From an uncultured Allomuricauda sp. (GTDB lineage Bacteria > Bacteroidota > Bacteroidia > Flavobacteriales > Flavobacteriaceae): DNA of 64,000 nucleotides. The DNA is taken from contig NZ_CANMPQ010000001.1 in NCBI RefSeq assembly GCF_947499695.1, positions 1 to 64,000 of the forward strand. The letters run 5' to 3'. The translations under genes were made by a program, and so were the position numbers. The notes below the pieces were generated by a model. The model had not been told where the DNA came from and searched no databases. It was given only the letters and a program-made list of their open reading frames with translations. Positions 8,440-16,781 of the stretch are shown in pieces. The first letter of the stretch is position 1. Every line of letters begins with the position of its first letter.

Positions 8440-9852
8440 TTATACCCGTTTCTCCAAAAGTACAACATTTTCAACGTGATGAGTTTGCGGAAACATATCA
8501 ACGGGTTGCCACTTGGTTACTTTGTATTTTTCGTTCAATAGAGCCAAATCCCTGGCTTGGGTTGCGCTGTTGCAGCTTACATATACAATCTTTTTTGGAG
8601 CTGCCAATAAAAGCTGCTCTACAACAAGTTTGTGCATGCCATCGCGAGGAGGGTCTGTGATTACCAAATCTGGAGTGCCATGCTGGTCTATAAATTCTTC
8701 GTTGAAAACATTTTTCATATCACCTACATAGAAAGCGACGTTGGTAATGTTGTTATTGTGTGCATTAGTTTTAGCATCTTCAATGGCTTCAGGAACGGAC
8801 TCAACCCCTATAACCTTTTTTGCATTTTTAGAGACAAACTGCGCAATCGTTCCTGTTCCCGTATAAAGATCATATACCAATTCCGTTCCGGTCAATCCAG
8901 CAAAATCTCTAGTGATTTTATAAAGCTCATATGCTTGCTCAGAATTGGTTTGGTAAAAAGATTTGGCAGTTATTTTGAACCGAAGCCCTTCCATTTCCTC
9001 AAAAATATGGTCTCTGCCAGCAAAACAGAACACTTCTTGATCATAAATAGTGTCATTCTGTTTTTGGTTGACGACATAAAGCAAGGTTGTGATTTCGGGG
9101 AATTTTTGTTGTAGATGATTGAGCAATGCTTCCCGTTGTTCTTTGTTATCATCGCAAAACTGAATCAAAAGCATTATTTCCCCAGTAGATGCAGTTCGAA
9201 GCATCATGGTCCGTAGAAGCCCTTTTTGCGACCTTGGATTAAAGAAAGACAACTCATTAGCTACAGCAAAGTCCCGAATTTCCAGTCGAATGGCATTTGA
9301 AGGATCTTCCTGTAAATGACATTTTTTTACGTCTAAAATTTTGTCCCACATTCCTGGAATATGGAAACCCAAAGCATTCCTATCTGCAATGGGAATTTCA
9401 GAATCAATTTCTTCTTGGGTAAGCCATCTACTGTCGGAAAAAGAAAATTCCATTTTATTGCGATAGAAATATTGCTTTTTTGAACCGAGAATCGGAGTTA
9501 CTTCAGGTAACTCAATATTACCAATGCGTTTTAGGTTATTTTCAACTTCTTTTTGCTTAAAAAATAGTTGGTGCTCATAACCCATATGCTGCCACTTACA
9601 GCCACCGCAAACTCCAAAATGCTCACATTGCGGAGCAGTTCTTTTGTCGGAAAGAGTATGAAAGTTCGTGGCAAAGCCTTCAAAATAGGCTTTTCTTTTC
9701 TTTGTGGTCTGTACATCGACAACATCACCAGGAACTGCATTGGAAAGAAAAATCACCCTTCCATCAGAGGCTTTACCCACTGATTTTCCCTTGGCCCCGG
9801 CATCGATAACTTCGACATTTTCAAACGTTCTTCGTTTGTTTTTTCTACGCAT
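8440..9852 (-). CDS. rlmD: 23S rRNA (uracil-C5)-methyltransferase RlmD
   Basis: The 470-residue enzyme methylates a uracil of 23S rRNA (U1939 in E. coli numbering) using SAM. It has an N-terminal TRAM domain (VEVIDAGAKGKSVGKA), iron-sulfur cysteines CEHFGVCGGCKWQH with the fourth in KKCHLQ, the SAM motif YDLYTGTGTIAQF, the motif TDPPRDGMH, and the catalytic cysteine in YVSCNSATQARD. The ATG at 9852 is chosen over an upstream frame start at 9888 because RlmD proteins begin with a basic MRRKNKR-like segment. It leads the minus-strand unit rlmD-DUF6452-DUF6048. The name could also be given as RumA or TrmA-like; the Fe-S cluster supports RlmD. Confidence 0.92.
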   Translation of the reverse strand: MRRKNKRRTFENVEVIDAGAKGKSVGKASDGRVIFLSNAVPGDVVDVQTTKKRKAYFEGFATNFHTLSDKRTAPQCEHFGVCGGCKWQHMGYEHQLFFKQKEVENNLKRIGNIELPEVTPILGSKKQYFYRNKMEFSFSDSRWLTQEEIDSEIPIADRNALGFHIPGMWDKILDVKKCHLQEDPSNAIRLEIRDFAVANELSFFNPRSQKGLLRTMMLRTASTGEIMLLIQFCDDNKEQREALLNHLQQKFPEITTLLYVVNQKQNDTIYDQEVFCFAGRDHIFEEMEGLRFKITAKSFYQTNSEQAYELYKITRDFAGLTGTELVYDLYTGTGTIAQFVSKNAKKVIGVESVPEAIEDAKTNAHNNNITNVAFYVGDMKNVFNEEFIDQHGTPDLVITDPPRDGMHKLVVEQLLLAAPKKIVYVSCNSATQARDLALLNEKYKVTKWQPVDMFPQTHHVENVVLLEKRV

Positions 9853-9968
9853 GGCGCTAAAATAAGCATAGCTTTTTATACAGAACAATTAACTTGTATA
9901 AGGAAAATATAAAATCCACCTTTTTTGAACCTTTTTGATTGTTCTCCGTCTTTAGGGTAGAAATTCAC

Positions 9969-10526
9969 ATGAAAACAACGGAAAAAGCTTTTGACGGGTT
10001 AATGGTATTGGAATTCCAGTCAGGAAACAAAAAATCGTTCCCAGTATTGGTAAAACGACATCACCTTCGATTATGCAAACATTCATTTCGATACACCAAA
10101 GATGTTGAAGCTTCGAAAGACGTTGTGCAAGACTCTTGGAATGCTATAATCAACAAATTACATACACTGAAAGACCCGAATAGTTTTGCCAGTTGGGCGA
10201 CTAGAATTGTGACTCGAAAATCGTTGGATTATGTGAAAAATGTAAAGTATCATCGAAATAAAGTTGAAACCTACTATCATGAGACCAAGATTACAGAAAC
10301 AAACGATGGGCGGGAGATTCAGATAAAAAGGCTCTTGTCTGCGATAAAAAGTCTTCCGCAAAACCAACAAATGGTACTTAAGTTATTTTATGTGGAAGAC
10401 TACTCATTGAAGGAAATAAGCAGCATACTGGAGATATCAGTGGGCACAACAAAATCTAGGTTGTTCCATGCTAGAGAAAAATTAAAAACAATATTAAAAG
10501 TCAATACGGATGAAAAAGGAAACTGA
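9969..10526 (+). CDS. ECF-family RNA polymerase sigma factor
   Basis: The 185-residue protein has sigma-70 region 2 (FPVLVKRHHLRLCKHSFRYT then VVQDSWNAIINKL and SFASWATRIVTRKSLD) and region 4 with a helix-turn-helix (YSLKEISSILEISVGTTKSR) after a QNQQMVLKLFYVEDYS linker. There is no region 1.1 or 3. ATG 9969 fits the start of region 2; the longer frame from 9939 adds ten unrelated residues. The next gene overlaps it by 17 bases and encodes a small membrane protein, so it probably sits in a regulated membrane-signalling pair. The regulon is unknown. Confidence 0.88.
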   Translation: MKTTEKAFDGLMVLEFQSGNKKSFPVLVKRHHLRLCKHSFRYTKDVEASKDVVQDSWNAIINKLHTLKDPNSFASWATRIVTRKSLDYVKNVKYHRNKVETYYHETKITETNDGREIQIKRLLSAIKSLPQNQQMVLKLFYVEDYSLKEISSILEISVGTTKSRLFHAREKLKTILKVNTDEKGN

Positions 10527-10890
10527 AAAAATAGATGAGTTGATCAAAGAGGCACTTACCAAAGAGGAAGCTAAGTTTTATGACGAATTGGGTGAACAGA
10601 ATGTACTTGAAAAGTTAGGAGGGGTTTTTAAAGGTAAAACCGCTTGGCTGGCGATTATCATGAACGTGGTAAACCTAATGATTTTTGCATTCTTGATTTA
10701 TTGTGTGGTTCAATTTTTTAATTCTGAAGTCACAAATGAAATTATCAAATGGGGTGTTGGTATATGTGCTTCACTTTCTTTTATGGGTATGATCAAGTTA
10801 TATGTGTGGATGCAAATGGATAAGAACGACATCCTAAGGGAACTTAAAAGATTGGAATTGCAGGTTTCGGCTCTAGCACATAAAAAATAA
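10510..10890 (+). CDS. DUF6768 small membrane protein, ECF sigma partner
   Basis: The 126-residue protein has an acidic, helical N-terminus (KKETEKIDELIKEALTKEEA), two transmembrane segments (about residues 45-68 and 75-95) and a C-terminal coiled-coil-like helix (NDILRELKRLELQVSAL). This is the pattern of the Bacteroidota DUF6768 proteins that follow ECF sigma genes. Its ATG lies inside the end of the sigma gene, so translation is coupled. It may act as an anti-sigma factor or membrane sensor, but no zinc-binding HxxxCxxC motif of classical anti-sigma factors is present. Inference only. Confidence 0.7.
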   Translation: MKKETEKIDELIKEALTKEEAKFYDELGEQNVLEKLGGVFKGKTAWLAIIMNVVNLMIFAFLIYCVVQFFNSEVTNEIIKWGVGICASLSFMGMIKLYVWMQMDKNDILRELKRLELQVSALAHKK

Positions 10891-11042
10891 GCCAATAGTC
10901 CAAAAGTTGGAGAAATTTGCCAAATATTTAATAATTTAGCAGCTCTTCAGGGATGATTTCTCTCCCACGCTGCTTTTTCGAGTCCTCGAAAGAATAAAGG
11001 TATTGTAGGAATAGTTGTTTTATTAATTTAACCATAATTAAA

Positions 11043-12287
11043 ATGGCTGTTTTAGAGCATTTAACATCGCAGCATGCGATAGATTTAGAGAACAAGTACG
11101 GAGCCCACAACTACCACCCGCTTCCTGTAGTTTTAAGTAGAGGAGAAGGTGTGTTTGTTTGGGATGTTGAAGGAAAAAAGTATTACGATTTTCTTTCAGC
11201 ATACTCCGCAGTGAACCAAGGACATTGTCACCCTAAAATTGTAGGGGCAATGACTGAACAGGCAAGAACCTTGACCCTAACTTCAAGAGCGTTTTACAAT
11301 GACATGTTGGGGAAGTTTGAGCAGTATGTTACGGATACGTTTCAGTTTGACAAGTTGTTACCCATGAACACAGGAGCCGAAGCTGTTGAAACGGCTTTGA
11401 AAATCTGCAGAAGATGGGCGTATCAGAAAAAGGGAATAGCTGAGAATCAAGCAAAAATCGTTGTTTGTGAAAACAATTTCCATGGACGCACCACAACGAT
11501 TGTTTCATTTTCGAATGATCCAGTAGCAAGAAAAAACTATGGCCCATATACAGAAGGGTTTATCAAAATTGAATATGATAACTTATCTGCGTTGGAAGCT
11601 GCCCTAGAAAACGATACTAGTATCGCCGGATTTTTAGTGGAACCTATTCAAGGAGAAGCTGGAGTTTATGTCCCATCAAAAGGTTATTTAGCGTCTGCTA
11701 AGGCACTGTGCGAAAAGCACAATGTGCTTTTTATTGCAGATGAAGTTCAAACTGGAGTAGCAAGAACCGGTAAAATGTTGGCTGTTGATCATGAAAATGT
11801 CAAACCTGACATTTTGATTTTAGGAAAGGCACTTTCAGGAGGAGCTTACCCAGTATCAGCGGTTTTGGCCAATGATGATATTATGGAAGTGATTACCCCA
11901 GGCAGTCATGGAAGTACTTTTGGCGGTAATCCCATTGCAGCGGCTGTGGGAATGGCGGCACTAGAGGTTGTAAAAGAGGAAAGTTTGGCTGAAAATGCTA
12001 TGGAGTTGGGACAACTGTTCAGAGATGAACTGAACAAGTTTATACCGAACTGCGACCTGGTAACCAAAGTACGTGGAAAAGGATTGCTAAATGCTATTCT
12101 TATCAATGACACCGAAGATAGTTCTACAGCGTGGGATATTTGTATGGCATTGAAAGAGAACGGTCTTTTGGCAAAACCTACGCATGGCAACATTATTAGA
12201 TTTGCGCCTCCGTTGGTTATGGACAGGGAACAACTCTTGGAGTGTGTTTCGATAATCATAAAAACGCTGGAAGCGTTTAAAAAATAA
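11043..12287 (+). CDS. rocD: Ornithine--oxo-acid aminotransferase
   Basis: The 414-residue PLP enzyme converts ornithine and 2-oxoglutarate to glutamate-5-semialdehyde and glutamate, linking arginine/ornithine breakdown to proline and glutamate. Family marks are the N-terminal [18 protein letters not shown], the phosphate-binding [17 protein letters not shown], the PLP aspartate in [14 protein letters not shown], the Schiff-base lysine Lys262 in ILGKALSGG, and [10 protein letters not shown]. The length equals the usual 400-415 residues. It stands alone between two intergenic regions and ends in a clean terminator at 12291, so it is probably a single-gene transcript. Confidence 0.94.
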   Translation: MAVLEHLTSQHAIDLENKYGAHNYHPLPVVLSRGEGVFVWDVEGKKYYDFLSAYSAVNQGHCHPKIVGAMTEQARTLTLTSRAFYNDMLGKFEQYVTDTFQFDKLLPMNTGAEAVETALKICRRWAYQKKGIAENQAKIVVCENNFHGRTTTIVSFSNDPVARKNYGPYTEGFIKIEYDNLSALEAALENDTSIAGFLVEPIQGEAGVYVPSKGYLASAKALCEKHNVLFIADEVQTGVARTGKMLAVDHENVKPDILILGKALSGGAYPVSAVLANDDIMEVITPGSHGSTFGGNPIAAAVGMAALEVVKEESLAENAMELGQLFRDELNKFIPNCDLVTKVRGKGLLNAILINDTEDSSTAWDICMALKENGLLAKPTHGNIIRFAPPLVMDREQLLECVSIIIKTLEAFKK

Positions 12288-12290
12288 GAA

Positions 12291-12318
12291 AAGCCCCTTT
12301 AAAAGGGGCTTTTTTATA
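12291..12318 (+). terminator. Rho-independent terminator after rocD
   Basis: A 7-bp GC-rich stem AAGCCCC / GGGGCTT closes a TTTAAAA loop and is followed by T residues; it begins three bases after the rocD stop. The A residues just before the stem (12284-12290) give a T-rich tail on the other strand, so it may also end the convergent minus-strand gene 12335-13648, which stops 17 bases away. Confidence 0.93.
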
Positions 12319-12334
12319 TTCTCATTTTTAGATT

Positions 12335-13648
12335 TTATGGAGCAGAATTACCTTCTTTAGACCTTGCTCTACGCAATTGACGTTGAATTTTTCGAATTGC
12401 AGATTCAATGGACTTTTCTGGCTCAATAATGTTGTATTCTCCCCAAAAATCTGGATCAGAAAACCCAACAGCCTCATCACTTAGTATGATTGATTTTTTA
12501 ATACGGTCCCTGTTTTTAGGTAATTCCCCAGTGCTATTTTTTTCCCAATCGGTTACGGCCATTTCAGCGGTCATGCTATATACAGAATTGAACAGTTTAT
12601 CCTCCCAGTCCACTTTGAACTCAAGAAGGACATTGCTATATCCATAATACCATTTTCCATTTTTTTCACGATAATCAACTCTGTATGCAACTTCGGTTGG
12701 CCATACATCTACTTTGGCAGGCTTTCTTCGTACAAAAAGCTTTGCAGCTTTTACCTTATCGGTAATATTAAGTGTATAAATTGCACTTGTCAGTGTCCTT
12801 TGTTCAACATCGATAAAAAGTTCACCTTGATATAAAGGCTCAGCTACTGTTTCCAGCTGAGTAAACTTGATAACATAAATCAATTTGTCATTGATACGAG
12901 TTGACCTGCTAAAAGTGAACTTGTAATCCTCGATAGCTCCTGCTGAAAAAATGTATTCGGGGTACTTCATAATATCCACATACAACGTATTGAATGGCCC
13001 GCCCTGTAGTTTAAGTGCCACCGTATCCAATTTGCTGTAATCCGTACTTTTTCTGGCTTTATACAATTCCACTGCATCTTTTCGCACTGATGAGTAGGGA
13101 GATTTGTAGATATTTACGACAGCTTCCGAAAGTGATACATTTCGTTTTCTCCTTTTAATGGTTTCCCGATAAAAAGCGGTCATCAAAGTGGGGTCATCAA
13201 AATAATTATCACCTTTTCGTGCTAAAGTCTCTTTTACCAAAGCCGCCGCATCTTTTGGAGCGTTTATGTTTACCTCTGTCAGTTCGGTTACAGATATGAC
13301 CAAGGAAATCTTGTTTCTATTTGGTTTGAGTTGACTAATAGGAATGCTTTTACTTTTATATCCCAAAAAAGAAACCACCACTGTGCCATCTGTCATCGTA
13401 TTCGGAATTTTCAATTGAAAACTACCTTCAGTATTGGTAATGGTACTAATGTTAGTGCCTTCGACGGATAGTGTCGCAAACACCAGCGGTTTATTTGAGG
13501 AAGCATCTGTCACTTCACCTTTGTATTGCGTGAATTTTTCTTGCTCCTGAAAGCCAAATACTTTGGAAGTGCCCATAGCGAACATGAGACATAATGAAAA
13601 TGCCCAGGCTAGGGTCTTAGATGGAATGTTTAGCCATTGTTTATCCAT
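12335..13648 (-). CDS. Exported protein with carboxypeptidase-regulatory-like domain
   Basis: The 437-residue product has a signal peptide ending near FGFQ (residue 33) and then a beta-sandwich carboxypeptidase-D regulatory-like domain (KGEVTDASSNKPLVFATLSVEGTNISTITNTEGSF..., residues 42-125), the same module that precedes TonB-dependent receptors. The rest (residues 130-425) is beta-rich with YRETIKRRKRNVSLSEAVVNIY, and ends with a basic helix (IRKIQRQLRRARSK). This resembles the N-terminal part of DUF5686-type outer-membrane proteins without the barrel. It is probably periplasmic or outer-membrane associated; the role is unknown. Confidence 0.7.
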   Translation of the reverse strand: MDKQWLNIPSKTLAWAFSLCLMFAMGTSKVFGFQEQEKFTQYKGEVTDASSNKPLVFATLSVEGTNISTITNTEGSFQLKIPNTMTDGTVVVSFLGYKSKSIPISQLKPNRNKISLVISVTELTEVNINAPKDAAALVKETLARKGDNYFDDPTLMTAFYRETIKRRKRNVSLSEAVVNIYKSPYSSVRKDAVELYKARKSTDYSKLDTVALKLQGGPFNTLYVDIMKYPEYIFSAGAIEDYKFTFSRSTRINDKLIYVIKFTQLETVAEPLYQGELFIDVEQRTLTSAIYTLNITDKVKAAKLFVRRKPAKVDVWPTEVAYRVDYREKNGKWYYGYSNVLLEFKVDWEDKLFNSVYSMTAEMAVTDWEKNSTGELPKNRDRIKKSIILSDEAVGFSDPDFWGEYNIIEPEKSIESAIRKIQRQLRRARSKEGNSAP

Positions 13649-13739
13649 AACAACTGCATTTTTTGATTAAATAACTATTATTCTAAATTAATGATTTTTA
13701 ATGATATAACTCTTCCTAGGTTTTATAAACTCCGGAATT

Positions 13740-14264
13740 TTAATTTGTCTTGCTTTCAGTTAAACGGTTGAGACTGTACTTTGTCCTCCATTTTCCAAAC
13801 CAGTTTGGTTTTTCACCATTCGGGTAGGTCTCATCAAATAATGTCAAAGTCATTTGAGTTCCTTGAATATGATAACTATAATATTGCATTCCTCCCTCAA
13901 AACCAGGTACTTTGGCCAAATGTGCCTTGGTAGTAAAATAGTCTTTTGAAACGGTATAACCGCCAGTATTGAAAACAATGGTGCTGAAACCACGAATCAT
14001 TTCCTCTTTCGTAGGATTGCTTAGATTTTCGAAGGGAACCCTTGTTTGTTCCATGGGACTCCAACAGATGCTATAACAATCCGGGGTTACCAGCAATAAA
14101 CCTTTTTGGACAGGTACCCTGCTTAAAGTGGTGTCTTCTGAAATCCATTGGATTTTTTCTATTGACCATGAACCCAATAATGGATTGGTGCTGTTTGATT
14201 TTTCTTTGCAGGCCACAACCATGACCGTTAGTACAAATAAGAAAAATTTAAGGCTGCTTTTCAT
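13740..14264 (-). CDS. Lipocalin-like lipoprotein
   Basis: The 174-residue product has a lipoprotein signal (lipobox VVAC, Cys19) and a fold pattern of small lipocalin-like domains: NPLLGSWSIEKIQW near the N-terminus, LLLVTPDCYSICW, and the C-terminal MTLTLFDETYPNGE. Such domains often bind small hydrophobic ligands or act as structural lipoproteins. The ligand is unknown. It has its own start region 85 bases downstream of the AraC regulator on the same strand and no clear terminator in between, so linkage to that regulator is possible but unproved. Confidence 0.62.
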   Translation of the reverse strand: MKSSLKFFLFVLTVMVVACKEKSNSTNPLLGSWSIEKIQWISEDTTLSRVPVQKGLLLVTPDCYSICWSPMEQTRVPFENLSNPTKEEMIRGFSTIVFNTGGYTVSKDYFTTKAHLAKVPGFEGGMQYYSYHIQGTQMTLTLFDETYPNGEKPNWFGKWRTKYSLNRLTESKTN

Positions 14265-14349
14265 TGATGTGGTGTATGCTTTGGTTAAATGTAAAATCTA
14301 ACGCCAATGAAGCTGTCTCTTTGTGTAAACCTTTACTATTATTTTATGT

Positions 14350-15453
14350 CTATGAAGCTTGTTTTGGGCTTAAATATTGAGATGGGTTTTGATTCTCAAA
14401 CTTTTTGAATGCCTTGTAAAAAGATGCACGATTGTTAAAACCAACATCATAGGCAATTTGTGCTACCGTAATTTTTTCCTGAGGTTTGGACAATAATGTT
14501 TTAGCCTCTTCAATACGATATTTGTTGATAAAATCGAAAAAGGACAAATTGAAATGTTGGTTGATTATTTGGGAAGTATGGTTGCGAGATAGATTTAGCA
14601 TTTTGGCTAGATCATCTAAACGCAAGGTACTTTCGATGTATGGTCTTTCGTTTCTCATTATGGACTGCAGTTTGTCTCTCATTTCCATGGACAAATCGTC
14701 TGTAAGACCTGTTTTTCGATATTTTATAAAGGGGATAACCTGTTGAATGGTCCTTCCTTCAAAGACCTCCGGTTGAACAAAACCGAAAAAACATAAAATA
14801 CCAATGAAAAAAACAATTATGATGTCCACGAAATAGTCATATGCGGGGTTCATAAGGTTAAACCTCGTCAGTGTGATATAAGAGGAAAAGGCTACAGCGA
14901 ATCCTAGGTAAGAACCCACAAACCACTTAAGCCATTTATTTTGTTGAAATCTGGTATTTTTTCTAGGCCCAAAATCGTGAAATGTCAAAAAGCCATAAAA
15001 AAACATGATAAAAATAACCGCCCAGATGGTTCCATTAGGCATCCAGTTAAATTCAGAGAAACGTCCCTTTTGTATTATTTCCGCTTTTTGGGAAGCAGAT
15101 TGTATATAAAAGGGCAGGTTTAAAATAATTACAGTTACTATGGGAACAAGGAAATAAATATCACTCTTTCTAAATCCCGGTGCAGTTAGAACGCTCCTGC
15201 AAAAAATATATACTATGGGTCCGTATGTAAGCCAAAGTGGATAGTGGGTGATAGTGAGATGGACAAATTCGGGTTGAATTAAATATCCCGACCATTTTAA
15301 ACAATTATAGAACAATTCGTATGAGAACAGTAGAGTATATATGCCTAAAAGCAAATTGGCAAAACGAATACCTTGTTTTTTGAAGAAAAAAAGTAATCCA
15401 ATGCAAGTGCCAATTCCAACAAAAAAAAGAAAAAGTATGATGTGCCAGGCCAT
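14350..15453 (-). CDS. Membrane-bound AraC-family transcription regulator
   Basis: The 367-residue protein has six or seven N-terminal transmembrane helices (residues 4-225) and a C-terminal AraC/XylS DNA-binding domain (residues 255-365) with two helix-turn-helix motifs: LDDLAKMLNLSRNHTSQIIN and ITVAQIAYDVGFNNRASFYK, followed by the FKKFENQNPSQYL signature. This architecture is common in Flavobacteria, where the membrane part may sense envelope signals and the domain binds DNA directly. The target genes are unknown; the lipocalin-like gene just downstream is a candidate. Confidence 0.88.
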   Translation of the reverse strand: MAWHIILFLFFVGIGTCIGLLFFFKKQGIRFANLLLGIYTLLFSYELFYNCLKWSGYLIQPEFVHLTITHYPLWLTYGPIVYIFCRSVLTAPGFRKSDIYFLVPIVTVIILNLPFYIQSASQKAEIIQKGRFSEFNWMPNGTIWAVIFIMFFYGFLTFHDFGPRKNTRFQQNKWLKWFVGSYLGFAVAFSSYITLTRFNLMNPAYDYFVDIIIVFFIGILCFFGFVQPEVFEGRTIQQVIPFIKYRKTGLTDDLSMEMRDKLQSIMRNERPYIESTLRLDDLAKMLNLSRNHTSQIINQHFNLSFFDFINKYRIEEAKTLLSKPQEKITVAQIAYDVGFNNRASFYKAFKKFENQNPSQYLSPKQAS

Positions 15454-15543
15454 GTTCTAAATTGAGAACCAAAGATACACTTACATGAAATTTTGATGTC
15501 TCTTAATGTAGGCAGGTATAAAAATTAAGAAAAATATAGAGGT

Positions 15544-16683
15544 TCATTTGGTTTTTAACTGGAGCAAGGCCAACATTTCAGGGTCTTTTGTCATCTGCAT
15601 TACCGTTGATCCATAGCTAGTTAAAATGTCTAAATCTGGTTTGTACGGCATTAACATTTCAACAAAATCCCGATTTCCATAAACAACAGCCCAAATAAGA
15701 GGCGAAAAGTTGTTTATTTTATCCGTGATATTGATATCTGCTCCACTTGCGATTAACTCTTTACCGGCTGTCACATTATTTTTAATAGCAGCAGCTATTA
15801 AAGGAGTCAAAATGTATCTCTTATCGGTTTTATTTACATCGGCTCCTTGGTTTAATAAATAATCGACTACTTCAAAATTTTTAAAATAGACAGCACGGTT
15901 AAGGGCAGTATGTCCGGTAGGATTCATACCGTCAATGTTGGCGCCTTTTGACAAAAGAACTTTCACCATATCCAATAAACCTAGTTCTGCGGCAGTTACC
16001 AAAAGTGGGGTTCCGGAAGCATCTTGAGTATTTGCATTTTCGGAAGTTAGAAGCTTTTTTACGACTATTGTATTATTATGTTTTACAAGTTCGATAAGTT
16101 TTTCATCTTCCGGACTTAGGTCATAATGTGTAACTCCATTTTCAACTAAGAGCCCTACAATATCCGATTTCCATTCCTTAAGTGCCACGTTCAACACCCC
16201 ATCTGAATGTATACTTATAAGGTCCGTTCTAGCATTATGGTTCAATAATAATTTGGTGAGTTCTACCTGACCCAAATAGGCGGTCCAATGAATTACTGGA
16301 TCACCATTTTTATCAATAATATTTACATCAGCTCCATTTTCCATCAATAATTTGGCTAGTTCCAAAGCGTTGAAATTACTGCATTGCATTAATGCAGTAG
16401 TTTTTGAGTGGTCTTGATTTATTGTATTTGGGTTAGCTCCCATGTTAAGCAAAACCTCCAGAAGTTCTACGCTTTTTTTTCGGACTGCAATCGAAATAGG
16501 ATAATAGCCCGAAGAATCGATTTCATTGGTGAAAGAATGGGGGAACATTTTCACAGCTTGAATATCGTTTTCTTTTAGGGCTTTGAAAAATGAGTTAATT
16601 TCTTGGGAAGGGAATGAATCTTTTTGACTATAAGTGACATGGAAACATAACGTCAAAAGAATAACACCCAAATACTTGCACAT
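15544..16683 (-). CDS. Exported ankyrin-repeat protein
   Basis: The 379-residue product starts at ATG 16683 and has a signal peptide (MCKYLGVILLTLCFHVTYSQ), then about nine ankyrin repeats covering residues 40-370. Clear repeat phrases are NVALKEWKSDIVGLLVENG, TPLLVTAAELGLLDMVKVLL, TALNRAVYFKNFEVVDYLLN and SPLIWAVVYGNRDFVEMLM. Ankyrin repeats bind proteins, and a secreted form suggests a role in the periplasm, such as protection of envelope enzymes or inhibition of partners. No second domain is seen. The upstream reading-frame start at 16701 is a TTG and is not preferred. Confidence 0.85.
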   Translation of the reverse strand: MCKYLGVILLTLCFHVTYSQKDSFPSQEINSFFKALKENDIQAVKMFPHSFTNEIDSSGYYPISIAVRKKSVELLEVLLNMGANPNTINQDHSKTTALMQCSNFNALELAKLLMENGADVNIIDKNGDPVIHWTAYLGQVELTKLLLNHNARTDLISIHSDGVLNVALKEWKSDIVGLLVENGVTHYDLSPEDEKLIELVKHNNTIVVKKLLTSENANTQDASGTPLLVTAAELGLLDMVKVLLSKGANIDGMNPTGHTALNRAVYFKNFEVVDYLLNQGADVNKTDKRYILTPLIAAAIKNNVTAGKELIASGADINITDKINNFSPLIWAVVYGNRDFVEMLMPYKPDLDILTSYGSTVMQMTKDPEMLALLQLKTK

Positions 16684-16781
16684 AGTTCTAATTTTCCGCA
16701 AAATAGAGTAGGTGGCAATAAAAGGTGTCTCTTCCTTTAAGGAAACCTTAATTTAAGTCAAAAGCAGGGTGTTTACAATGG

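Noticed and set aside
8632..9114. 160-codon plus-strand open frame opposite rlmD
   Set aside because: It is antisense to a well-supported gene, has no family likeness and no independent start signal.
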